This document shows positions 1 to 7,589 of a DNA stretch of 31,326 bases, one piece after another. The DNA is taken from contig JBLHHI010000024.1 in assembly GCA_047614125.1 (NCBI GenBank), positions 1 through 31,326 on the forward strand, read 5' to 3'. Position 1 is the first letter of the stretch, and each line of letters opens with the position of its first letter. The stretch is from JBLHHI01 sp047614125. Lineage in GTDB: Bacteria; Bacteroidota; Bacteroidia; NS11-12g; UBA9320. The notes under the pieces are model-generated. The model saw nothing but the letters and a program-made list of their open reading frames with translations. It was not told where the DNA came from and made no database searches. The position numbers and the translations under genes were made by a program.

Positions 1-371
1 GGAAGATGGGATCGATGGTATATCGTGTTAAATCACTTCCAAGACCAGAAGCCCGTTGGGGAGCCCTAGCAAGTGGATCATCAGCTCCAGGCGTTGCCAT
101 TACTGCTCAAAGCAGAATTGAAGCTACCATGGGAGATGGTTTTGTTTTCGAGAACATCAAATACACAGTAAATAGCTATCAATTTGTTTTTGCTCCCAAA
201 AGGGGTGAAGCCTTTGTACGTAAATACAATGGTTCTACAATTAGTCAAGAAGCAAAAGGCATTATAGCAAAGAATGCTAAACGAGGTGATCGAATTATTG
301 TTGATCAAATTCGAGCAACTGGACCAGATGGCGCACGTACACTTTTGCCAATTACACTTGAAATACAATAA
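1..371 (+). CDS. gldM: Gliding motility protein GldM, C-terminal fragment
   Basis: The window opens inside this gene; the frame is open from the first bases and ends with TAA at 369-371, so only about the last 122 residues are visible. GldM is the periplasmic shaft of the type IX secretion and gliding motor, paired with GldL in the inner membrane. The visible part fits the last GldM domain: a beta-rich stretch ending in a GDRIIVDQIRA-like segment and a proline-containing LLPITLEIQ tail. The strongest support is context, because a GldN gene follows about 40 bases downstream in the usual gldKLMN order. The ATG at 6 is internal and not a true start. Confidence 0.85.
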   Translation, partial: KMGSMVYRVKSLPRPEARWGALASGSSAPGVAITAQSRIEATMGDGFVFENIKYTVNSYQFVFAPKRGEAFVRKYNGSTISQEAKGIIAKNAKRGDRIIVDQIRATGPDGARTLLPITLEIQ

Positions 372-413
372 ATTAGTTTAATATTGCGTAGTATCCTTAA
401 ATTCAGTAAGCAT

Positions 414-1259
414 ATGAGAAACATTAAAAACCTGATTGTAGTTCTTCTCCTCTTTTGTTTTGCACTGCCCTTGGCAGCTCAAAGTGATATGGAAGACTGG
501 ACCTATGAAAAGACCGCTGTTAAGGAACGAAAGGTTATTCCACATCGTTATACCCGCGAAGGAAATGTGCGTTTTCACAAACGTATTCATCGCGTTATTG
601 ACACGAGAGAAAAGCAAAACCTTCCGATGCACTGGCCTAGAAATGCATTTTTCAATGTGATCTATGATGCTGCTACTGATCCGGATTCTCGATATGGAAA
701 TGTAACTCCTTACACTTCCGATTCACTTGATTTAGGTGGGCAATTCACCTTAGAGGAATTAGAAGGCAGAGGAGGTTACGAATTCATTACTTCGATTCCA
801 GACCCAATGTATCCTGGCGAATACAAAGACACAACGATCATCGTGCCTTTCGAACCTCGAAACATTAAGAAGTATCGAATTATGGAAGATTGGATCTTCG
901 ATCATAATTACTCTGATTTTAGAGCAACCATTGTTGCCATCGCTCCTTTGTTTGAGCAGATGGTAAACGGAAGTTCAATTGGTGAAGCTAAGCTGTTCTG
1001 GGTGAAAATGGATGAATTTAGGCCGATCTTAGTAAATCAAGAAATCTTTAACCCATTCAACGATGCGTCTCGTTTGTCGTTCGATGATTGGTTTGAAATG
1101 CGAATGTTCTCTAGTTACATTGTTAAAGAGTCGAACGTTTGGGATTTAGATATTAAATACATGGAAGAATATGAGGACGACGGCTTAGCTGCTTTGCTGA
1201 AAAGCGAAGAAATTAAGAATGATCTTTTCATCTTTGAACATGATTTATGGGAATACTAA
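414..1259 (+). CDS. gldN: Gliding motility / type IX secretion protein GldN
   Basis: A 281-residue periplasmic component of the type IX secretion and gliding machinery; GldN forms a ring with the lipoprotein GldK and contacts GldM. The ATG at 414 is chosen because it begins a good signal peptide (basic start, LIVVLLLFCFALPLAA core, cleavage before Q). A TTG at 384 in the same frame would only add ten residues in front of it. The mature protein has the family blocks EDWTY, REKQNLPMHW and FRPILVNQEIFNPFNDASRL, and a conserved acidic FEHDLWEY end. It has no cysteine after the signal peptide. It follows gldM by about 40 bases and is closed by a strong terminator, so it is probably the last gene of the gldKLMN unit. 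Confidence 0.93.
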   Translation: MRNIKNLIVVLLLFCFALPLAAQSDMEDWTYEKTAVKERKVIPHRYTREGNVRFHKRIHRVIDTREKQNLPMHWPRNAFFNVIYDAATDPDSRYGNVTPYTSDSLDLGGQFTLEELEGRGGYEFITSIPDPMYPGEYKDTTIIVPFEPRNIKKYRIMEDWIFDHNYSDFRATIVAIAPLFEQMVNGSSIGEAKLFWVKMDEFRPILVNQEIFNPFNDASRLSFDDWFEMRMFSSYIVKESNVWDLDIKYMEEYEDDGLAALLKSEEIKNDLFIFEHDLWEY

Positions 1260-1279
1260 GTCCTCGAGTATAGAATTTT

Positions 1280-1308
1280 AAGGCCACTGGTAACTGTGGC
1301 CTTTTTTT
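1280..1308 (+). terminator. Intrinsic terminator after gldN
   Basis: Eight-base perfect stem AAGGCCAC (1280-1287) with GTGGCCTT (1296-1303), an eight-base loop, and seven T residues at 1302-1308. It lies between the two gldN-type genes and should end the gldM-gldN transcript, implying separate or read-through expression of the second copy. Confidence 0.85.
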
Positions 1309-1382
1309 GTGCTTGTATTTTCTAACGGTTTGAAATTCTGTTTGTTGAATAATAATCATGGTCATTTCTACGTATAAGAAGC

Positions 1383-2234
1383 ATGAATGAATATAAGGGA
1401 ACTACTTCGTTGCATTTTTTCTCATTTTTATTGTCTGCGTTTTTGGCGATCGATGCCATTGCCCAAAACAACTTGGAGGATTGGACGTACACAAAGCACG
1501 CCGTTAATGAACGAAAAGTAGTTCCACATCGTCCTTCTAGAGAGGCCAGCGTTCGTTTCAATAAGCGCATTGATCGAATTATTGACGTTCGTGAAAAACA
1601 AAACCTTCCTATGCATTGGCAACGAAATGCCCTATACGACATAATGTTTTGTGCAATGCGTGACCCCGATTGTACTTATGGCCCGTTAAACGTTTACACC
1701 AGCGACTCGTTGGACAAAGGACAGAAATATTCTAAGCAACAACTCGACTCATTGGGCTCAACCACCTATGTAACCTCTGTTCCATGCCCTGGCGGATACT
1801 GCGATACCACCATTTTTGTGCCGTTTGTTCCCCGCAACATTAAAAAATATAGAGTGGTGGAAGAATGGATCTTTGATCACACGTATAGCGACTATAGACC
1901 GTACATCATAGCCATAGCGCCCATGCACAGTCCTACGGCTGCAGGAATCCAATTAAACGAATCTGCTTTATTTTGGATTAAAATGGATGAGTTTAGACCC
2001 ATATTAGTGAATCAAGAAATTTTTAATCCATACAACGATGCCGCTCGTTTATCTTTTGATGATTGGTTCGAAATGCGCATGTTTTCGAGTCACATTGTAA
2101 AAGAATCGAATGTTTTCGATTTGGACGTCAAGTATATGCCAGAGTTTGAAGATGATGGTTTGGCAGCACTTCTTCAAGCAGAAAAAATCAAGAACGATCT
2201 CTTTGTTTTTGAGCACGATCTTTGGGAGTATTAA
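1383..2234 (+). CDS. gldN: Second GldN-family protein (GldO-like tandem paralogue)
   Basis: A 283-residue secreted protein with a signal peptide (hydrophobic FFSFLLSAFLAIDAIA, cleavage near AQ) and the GldN fold blocks. It is strongly similar to the preceding gene: EDWTY, REKQNLPMHW, the NPYNDAARLSFDDWFEMRMFSS region and the FEHDLWEY terminus all match. In Flavobacterium johnsoniae gldN is likewise followed by a paralogue, gldO, that partly substitutes for it; this gene has the same arrangement, though whether it is orthologous to that gldO or an independent duplication cannot be told here. Unlike copy one it carries four cysteines in the mature part (C90, C97, C135, C140). The middle third (about residues 88-145) is the most diverged part. 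Confidence 0.9.
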   Translation: MNEYKGTTSLHFFSFLLSAFLAIDAIAQNNLEDWTYTKHAVNERKVVPHRPSREASVRFNKRIDRIIDVREKQNLPMHWQRNALYDIMFCAMRDPDCTYGPLNVYTSDSLDKGQKYSKQQLDSLGSTTYVTSVPCPGGYCDTTIFVPFVPRNIKKYRVVEEWIFDHTYSDYRPYIIAIAPMHSPTAAGIQLNESALFWIKMDEFRPILVNQEIFNPYNDAARLSFDDWFEMRMFSSHIVKESNVFDLDVKYMPEFEDDGLAALLQAEKIKNDLFVFEHDLWEY

Positions 2235-2632
2235 AAGATTGAGCAACCTGACAGCTAATAACTTGAGTTGGATTAATCTTTTAAAATTCAGATTTGGATA
2301 GATGCCAAGTAGTGAGGCGAAAACAGGAAGGTTTATATTTATAAACCGACTGATTTCAACGAAGCTAATAGGGTTTTATATACAAAAGCTCGCATTTCAC
2401 TTATGTGTGAAAAGCGATTTTCATCGTAAAAATTACTCGAAAGGGCCCGCCCTGTCTTCGCAATTTTCACTCGAAACTCACGGTCCACAAGCGATCTGAA
2501 TTCAAAATATGAATCGAACTCAGGTTAATAAGTCGGGATCATATTGCACGGCATATTATTTAGCCAATATCCACGCGTAATTCATGGGTTTTTCGATTGT
2601 TCTCTACCTATGTTTGCGAAAAATATCGTACG
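2235..2632. other. Gene-free spacer rich in inverted repeats, upstream of ftcD
   Basis: No convincing gene in nearly 400 bases. Seen directly: (1) a perfect 10-base inverted repeat, TTAAAAGATT at 2231-2240 with AATCTTTTAA at 2275-2284, starting at the stop codon of the preceding gene, with an inner CAAC/GTTG pairing; (2) an 8-base perfect stem GGTTTATA/TATAAACC at 2330-2347 with a two-base loop; (3) CGCATTTCAC at 2391-2400 pairing with GTGAAAAGCG at 2407-2416 with one mismatch; (4) a competing stem TGAAAA at 2408-2413 with TTTTCA at 2418-2423. None has a T tract good enough to call a terminator. A short open frame at 2302-2499 shows no recognisable protein features. Confidence 0.6.
2609..2616 (+). 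promoter_or_regulatory. Bacteroidota-type -7 promoter element for ftcD
   Basis: TATGTTTG is an exact match to the Bacteroidota -7 consensus TAnnTTTG. Transcription would begin about 2623, only about ten bases before the ATG at 2633. No TTG lies at the usual -33 spacing, so the call is tentative. If right, the hairpins upstream are outside the ftcD transcript. Confidence 0.4.
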
Positions 2633-4321
2633 ATGAAACAAATAATAGAATGTGTTCCCAATTTTAGTGAAGGAAGAGATTTAGCCATAATTGCTCAGAT
2701 TACCGCGGAAATAGAATCGGTTGAAGGAGTAAAATTGTTGGACGTAGATCCAGGTAAGGCAACGAATCGTACGGTTGTTACCATGGTTGGCGAGCCACAA
2801 GCCGTAATTGAGGCAGCGTATTTAGCAATCAAAAAAGCATCCGAACTCATTGACATGAGCAAGCACAGCGGTGAGCATGCACGAATGGGAGCCACTGATG
2901 TTTGTCCACTCATACCCGTTTCTGGAATTAGTTTGGAAGAAACCGCTCAATATGCCATAAGCTTGGCCAAAAGAGTTGGCGAGCTAAATACGATACCCAT
3001 TTATCTATACGGAGCGGCTCAAAAGGACACGGCTAGAAGTGACTTATCGGTTATCAGAGCTGGTGAATATGAAGGTTTTTTCAGTAAGATAAAGGATCCT
3101 AAATGGAAACCCGATTTTGGACCCAGTGTTTTTAGTGCAACCGCAGGTGCCACTGTGATTGGTGCTCGGGATTTCCTGATTGCATATAACGTAAACCTCA
3201 ATTCTGTTTCAACCAGAATTGCAAATAGAATTGCCTTCGATGTTCGAGAAGCGGGTCGAGTGGTTCGAAGCGGAAACCCATATACCGGTCCCATTCAAAA
3301 AGACGAGAACGGTGAAGATGTAAGAATTGCTGGCGCGTGTAAAGCAGTAAAGGCAGTTGGATGGTTTATTGAAGAATACGGCGTGGCACAAATTTCAGCC
3401 AACTTAATGAACTTTAATATTACTCCAATTCACGTATTTTTTGATGAAGTTGAAAAAAGCGCGTTGAGTAGAGGGGTTCGAGTAACCGGCAGTGAGTTGG
3501 TGGGCTTGATACCATTGCAAGCGCTTCTAGACGCTGGAATTCATTACTTGCAAAAGCAAGGCCGATCGATTGGGGTAAGCGAGTCGGAGCTCATTCACAT
3601 AGCGGCAAAATCGTTGGGATTAGACGAATTAGTAAAATTTGATCCAAAGAAAAAAATAATTGAATACGCCATGCAAGATGTTGACCATGAACGTTTGGTG
3701 AACATGTCGTGTAAAGAATTTGCCAATGAGACAGCAGCCGAAAGCATGGCTCCCGGTGGAGGATCCATATCGGCCTATGTCGGTACTTTAGGCGCTGCGC
3801 TCGCTTCTATGGTAGCTAACTTAAGCGCTGATAAAAAAGGTTGGGAAGAAAAAACGGAGACGTTTTCTACCTGGGCCGCCAAAGCACAATCTATAAAAAA
3901 GGAGTTGTTGTTTTTGGTGGATGAAGATACACGATCGTTTAACAGCATCATCAATGCCATACGGCTTGCCAAAGACAGTGAAGAAGAAAAGGCGGTTCGT
4001 AAACAAGCCATTTTGGATGCATCCATTTATGCATCCGAAGTTCCATTAAAGGTGATGTCGACCGCACATAAAGGATTTGAGTGCATCGACTTTATGCTGA
4101 AAAACGGTAATAAAAGTTCGATTACCGACGCCGCGGTTGGTGCCCTATGCTTACTTACCGCCATTGAAGGCGCATATATGAATGTGTGTGTTAATGTTAA
4201 GGATCTTTCGGATCAAGAAGTGGCAAAAGTATTGAAGGACAAGGCAACAGCAATCTTAGATTCAGCGAAGAAAGAAACCGATCGGGTAAAAGAATATACG
4301 TATAAGGTAATTCTTGTCTAA
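2633..4321 (+). CDS. ftcD: Bifunctional glutamate formimidoyltransferase / formimidoyl-THF cyclodeaminase
   Basis: A 562-residue cytoplasmic enzyme of histidine breakdown and folate one-carbon supply. The N-terminal half transfers the formimino group from formiminoglutamate to tetrahydrofolate; the C-terminal half releases ammonia to give 5,10-methenyl-THF. The start ECVPNFSEGR is typical of the transferase, and H82 in GEHARMGATD aligns with the catalytic histidine known from the mammalian enzyme. The cyclodeaminase domain begins near residue 350 with the glycine-rich MAPGGGSISAYVG motif. The ATG at 2633 is used; the frame extends to a TTG at 2597, but the added residues are not family-like. 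No hutH, hutU or hutI lies beside it. Its stop is nine bases from the stop of the convergent mvaA. Confidence 0.95.
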   Translation: MKQIIECVPNFSEGRDLAIIAQITAEIESVEGVKLLDVDPGKATNRTVVTMVGEPQAVIEAAYLAIKKASELIDMSKHSGEHARMGATDVCPLIPVSGISLEETAQYAISLAKRVGELNTIPIYLYGAAQKDTARSDLSVIRAGEYEGFFSKIKDPKWKPDFGPSVFSATAGATVIGARDFLIAYNVNLNSVSTRIANRIAFDVREAGRVVRSGNPYTGPIQKDENGEDVRIAGACKAVKAVGWFIEEYGVAQISANLMNFNITPIHVFFDEVEKSALSRGVRVTGSELVGLIPLQALLDAGIHYLQKQGRSIGVSESELIHIAAKSLGLDELVKFDPKKKIIEYAMQDVDHERLVNMSCKEFANETAAESMAPGGGSISAYVGTLGAALASMVANLSADKKGWEEKTETFSTWAAKAQSIKKELLFLVDEDTRSFNSIINAIRLAKDSEEEKAVRKQAILDASIYASEVPLKVMSTAHKGFECIDFMLKNGNKSSITDAAVGALCLLTAIEGAYMNVCVNVKDLSDQEVAKVLKDKATAILDSAKKETDRVKEYTYKVILV

Positions 4322-4330
4322 TGGAGCGTT

Positions 4331-5680
4331 TTAACTACTTTTTAATTCTTCCTGACTAATTCCTCGCATCTTGCAAAAAATGTCGACGATGTTTTGATGG
4401 CTGGGCACCTTGTCTTTGAAATATACCACGATGTCGGATTTTTCTTTGTCTGTTGCTTCAAACTGATTTAGGATGTTGAGCAAGTGCATCTTCATGTGAC
4501 CTTTTTGAATCCCGGTTGTAGTGAGGGATCGAATGGCGCTGAAGTTTTGTGCCAATCCAGCAACGGCTGTAATTTGCATCAGCTCTTCGGCATTGGGTTT
4601 GCCAAGCAATTCATGCGCAAATTTAACCAATGGGTGCAAGGTGGTAATTCCACCAACGGTTCCAAGCGACATGGGTAGTTCAATGTAAAAAGTAAATATG
4701 CCTTCTGATACACTTACATGCGTTAAGCTGCGATATTGCCCATCTTTGGCGGCGTAGGCATGTGCGCAGGCTTCAACAGCCCTAAAATCGTTGCCAGTAG
4801 CAACTACTACGGAATCGATTCCGTTCATAATTCCTTTATTGTGCGTTACCGCCCGATAGGGCTCAATTTCGGCCACGTGAATCGCTCGAACAAATTTCTC
4901 GCAAAATTCTTCCGCCCCAAGACCACTTCCTTCCACCAACTTCTCAATCGGACAGCTTACTTCTGCTCGAACCAAGCACTCTGGTGTGTAGTTGCTTAAG
5001 ATGCACATGATAACATCCACTTCTTTATCGGAACCGCTCAAGTGCGAATTCGACACTACCTCATCTTGTAAGATGTTTGACCAAGCTTCTAAAATGGTAT
5101 TGATGAAGTTTGCCCCCATCGAATCACACGTTTCGAAACTTCCTTTTAATTGATAGTAATTTGGTTCTAAATCCGACTTATTAATTAACTCAATATCTAA
5201 TATACCACCACCACGTTTTCGCATATTTTGGGTAATGTCGGAGGTTTCGTCAATAAACTTATGTTTTATACTGGCAAAGAAATTTTCCAATTTAGTAAAG
5301 TCCTGTCCTCTCCAAACAAAGTGAACATGTCCAATCTTTGTAGTTGAAATGACTTGAGCCTTAAACCCACCTTTATCTGCCCAAAAATTACCAGCCTTTG
5401 CCATGGCAGCAACTACCGAACTTTCTTCAATGGCCATTGGCAGGCAATACATCTTGCCATTTATTAAGAAGTTGGGAGCAACGCCAAAGGGAAGGTAAAA
5501 ATTGGTAAGCGTATTTTCGATCAGCTCGTCGTGGAGTTTTTGCAATCGTTCATCATCATTCCAATATTTCTTTAAGGTTTCTAAGGCCAGTTCAGGTTGG
5601 ATGAAATAGTTTTCAATCAACCATTCTATCTTACCTTGCTTGGTAAGCTTACTAAACCCTTTTATTACCGGAGTTTTCAT
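4331..5680 (-). CDS. mvaA: Hydroxymethylglutaryl-CoA reductase, class II (degradative-type sequence)
   Basis: A 449-residue soluble HMG-CoA reductase. Family motifs seen: GFSKLTKQGKIEWL near the N-terminus, EESSVVAAMAKAGNFW (catalytic Glu region), DSMGANFIN (cofactor-binding loop), THNKGIMNGIDSVV (catalytic Lys), ATGNDFRAVEA, and SLGTVGGITTLHP. Despite the name of class II enzymes, in Bacteroidota this enzyme is taken to make mevalonate for isoprenoid synthesis, which fits the neighbour fni. It begins with ATG one base after the stop of fni, so the two are almost certainly co-transcribed and translationally coupled, with fni first. No terminator is evident in the nine bases before the convergent ftcD stop. 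Confidence 0.95.
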   Translation of the reverse strand: MKTPVIKGFSKLTKQGKIEWLIENYFIQPELALETLKKYWNDDERLQKLHDELIENTLTNFYLPFGVAPNFLINGKMYCLPMAIEESSVVAAMAKAGNFWADKGGFKAQVISTTKIGHVHFVWRGQDFTKLENFFASIKHKFIDETSDITQNMRKRGGGILDIELINKSDLEPNYYQLKGSFETCDSMGANFINTILEAWSNILQDEVVSNSHLSGSDKEVDVIMCILSNYTPECLVRAEVSCPIEKLVEGSGLGAEEFCEKFVRAIHVAEIEPYRAVTHNKGIMNGIDSVVVATGNDFRAVEACAHAYAAKDGQYRSLTHVSVSEGIFTFYIELPMSLGTVGGITTLHPLVKFAHELLGKPNAEELMQITAVAGLAQNFSAIRSLTTTGIQKGHMKMHLLNILNQFEATDKEKSDIVVYFKDKVPSHQNIVDIFCKMRGISQEELKSS

Positions 5681-5681
5681 G

Positions 5682-6725
5682 TTATTTCTTAATTGTTAAA
5701 TATTGGTTGGCTAAACGCAAACCGGCAACTTGTTTTTCAAGGTACTCTTCCACTAATTCTTGGCTAACCAAAGCGGGTTTCAAAAGTGCACTGGCCTGGC
5801 CATATATGGAAGGTGCTTTTAAACTTTCCATGTAATAATATCCATCCAAAAAGCTCTGAACTCCACCGGATATGATGAAACTCTTTACATTAATATCTGA
5901 TTCAACTTCAATCAAGCGATTTATATCCAAAATCATCTCATCGGCAGTATGACCAAGCTTTGCCAAATCTTGATAGCTGTTTACCGATTGCTGATCGGAA
6001 CGCAAAAGTTCTAGAATGGCAAAATTTGTTCCTCCAAATGCTCCAAAATCAATGGCATCTAAAGGAAGGCGCATCAACTCTTCTAAGCTTTTTGGGCCAA
6101 AACCTTGCCCTACTTCTTTAATTATCAGCGGTTTGTCTAAAACATCCAAAAGTTTTTTGATCGTCTCAATTGGCGGATGTGAAATCCGATCTCCTTCCGG
6201 TTGCAACCATTCTTGCAAAGGGTTAACATGAACAATGAGCCCATCGGTTTCTGTTTTGTCGATTAATTCTATGATTTGCGATTGGGTGCCGGCCTCCAAC
6301 ATTTGCTCAACTTGCGCAATGCCTAGGTTTGCGAATAAAGGAGCTTCATCTCCAATGTATGTACGCAACTGGAAATCACGTAAAAAGTCGTCACTGCCTA
6401 GAAGTATTCTGCATGAACCTAAGCCCATTCCCAATCCAAACTTACCACAAGCCAGTGCAAGATTTTTATTGATTTTACCCGCATGCTGAGCACCACCAGT
6501 CATGCTGCTGGCCCAAATTGGGTTGCGCATTTTTTTGCCTAAAAAATTAAAAGGTTGGCTTTCGGCTTGGGGATGAGCGTAAAGCATGGGTTCGTAATTG
6601 AAACGACGATCATTTGCCGACACTTGCGATTCGAGTGCGAGCTGAATGTGGTCTGCTTTACGTTGTGAAGTTTCTTCTTGTGACAAGGGTTTGCTATCAG
6701 GGGTCAAAAATAAATCAAATTTCAC
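5682..6725 (-). CDS. fni: Type 2 isopentenyl-diphosphate delta-isomerase
   Basis: A 347-residue FMN-dependent TIM-barrel enzyme that interconverts isopentenyl and dimethylallyl diphosphate, the step after the mevalonate pathway. Motifs: RKADHIQLALES, SSMTGGAQHAGKINKNLA, GMGLGSCRILL, ANLGIAQ, HVNPLQEWLQPEGDR, IIKEVGQGFG and FGAFGGTNFAILE, all typical of the type 2 family. The only early start in the frame is GTG at 6723-6725, because an in-frame stop lies three codons upstream; the next ATG is about residue 47 and would remove the RKxDHI motif. It is the first gene of the fni-mvaA pair and is divergent from truB across about 150 bases. Confidence 0.93.
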   Translation of the reverse strand: MKFDLFLTPDSKPLSQEETSQRKADHIQLALESQVSANDRRFNYEPMLYAHPQAESQPFNFLGKKMRNPIWASSMTGGAQHAGKINKNLALACGKFGLGMGLGSCRILLGSDDFLRDFQLRTYIGDEAPLFANLGIAQVEQMLEAGTQSQIIELIDKTETDGLIVHVNPLQEWLQPEGDRISHPPIETIKKLLDVLDKPLIIKEVGQGFGPKSLEELMRLPLDAIDFGAFGGTNFAILELLRSDQQSVNSYQDLAKLGHTADEMILDINRLIEVESDINVKSFIISGGVQSFLDGYYYMESLKAPSIYGQASALLKPALVSQELVEEYLEKQVAGLRLANQYLTIKK

Positions 6726-6826
6726 TAGGGTCTAGCAGTGCAGCACAGCGATGGTTTGCATTTATTGAAATTGCCAATTTCTGCAGATGTAATTGCACCT
6801 CAACCTCGTCTCCACGATTGCTGCTC

Positions 6827-6854
6827 TTTGGCTTAACAAATTTGCCGACTTTTG
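6827..6854 (+). promoter_or_regulatory. Possible promoter for truB
   Basis: TTTG at 6827-6830 and GACTTTTG at 6847-6854 (seven of eight matches to TAnnTTTG), 16 bases apart, which is slightly shorter than usual. The predicted transcript start lies just before the ATG at 6877. Confidence 0.35.
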
Positions 6855-6876
6855 CACCTTTAATTGAAAACCCATA

Positions 6877-7560
6877 ATGGATTTTAACGAAGGAGCCTTT
6901 ATTCAAATCGATAAACCACTTACATGGACTTCTTTCCAAGTAGTAAAAAAAATACGCTACTTAACAAAGGCCAAAAAGGTTGGCCATGCGGGCACCTTAG
7001 ATCCATTGGCATCGGGCTTACTTATTATATGCACCGGGAAATTTACCAAGAAAATAGACCAATATCAGGCTCAAGATAAAACATATACAGGCACTTTTAA
7101 GATTGGGGTTAGAACCGCTTCCTTTGATGCAGAAACTCCGGAAGAGGACGAGCATGATATTTCGAAAATCACCAACCAAGAGGTAGAAAATGTTGCCAAA
7201 TCATTTGTTGGTGAATCTCAACAAATTCCACCCATTTATTCTGCGCTTAAGGTAGGAGGTAAGCGCGCATATGCTCTGGCACGTGCTGGAGAAGAAGTTG
7301 TTATGAAGCCTCGAACCGTAAACATCAATGAATTTAAAATTACCAGGATTGCGCTTCCAGAGGTTGATTTTGAAATAAGTTGCACCAAGGGTACATACAT
7401 TCGGTCCATAGCTCGTGATTTTGGTAAAAAATTGGGAGTGGGAGCTTATTTGTCTGCCCTTCGAAGAACCAAGATTGGAGAATACTCCGTGTCGGATGCA
7501 AAGAGTATTGAAGAATTTGAAAATTTTATTCATTCTTTAAAAGACGAGTCAAATTCCTGA
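6877..7560 (+). CDS. truB: tRNA pseudouridine(55) synthase TruB
   Basis: A 227-residue cytoplasmic enzyme that makes pseudouridine 55 in the T loop of tRNAs. The family start IDKPLTWTSFQVVKKIR is followed by KKVGHAGTLDPLASGLL, where D42 is the catalytic aspartate. YSALKVGGKRAYALARAGEEV and CTKGTYIRSIARDFG are further TruB motifs. It ends at about 227 residues without the C-terminal PUA-like domain of the E. coli enzyme, as is common in Bacteroidota. The ATG at 6877 sits nine residues before the conserved core. ribF follows after 29 bases, probably in the same operon. Confidence 0.96.
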   Translation: MDFNEGAFIQIDKPLTWTSFQVVKKIRYLTKAKKVGHAGTLDPLASGLLIICTGKFTKKIDQYQAQDKTYTGTFKIGVRTASFDAETPEEDEHDISKITNQEVENVAKSFVGESQQIPPIYSALKVGGKRAYALARAGEEVVMKPRTVNINEFKITRIALPEVDFEISCTKGTYIRSIARDFGKKLGVGAYLSALRRTKIGEYSVSDAKSIEEFENFIHSLKDESNS

Positions 7561-7589
7561 CTTTTAATAAAACGTATATTCGCCAATCG

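Noticed and set aside
2302..2499. 65-residue frame in the spacer before ftcD
   Set aside because: No signal, domain or promoter; its sequence is made of the inverted repeats noted there.
2490..2560. GAATCGAACTC resembles the reverse complement of a tRNA T-arm
   Set aside because: The flanking bases cannot form the T stem, and no acceptor or anticodon stem fits around it.
6715..6939. Minus-strand frame of 74 residues overlapping the fni start, with a stretch (KGAKVGKFVKPKSSNRGDEVEV) that recalls an S4 RNA-binding domain
   Set aside because: Its first third is antisense to the start of truB, which is certain from motifs. The S4 domain would lack its N-terminal helices. Best treated as chance similarity or at most a remnant.
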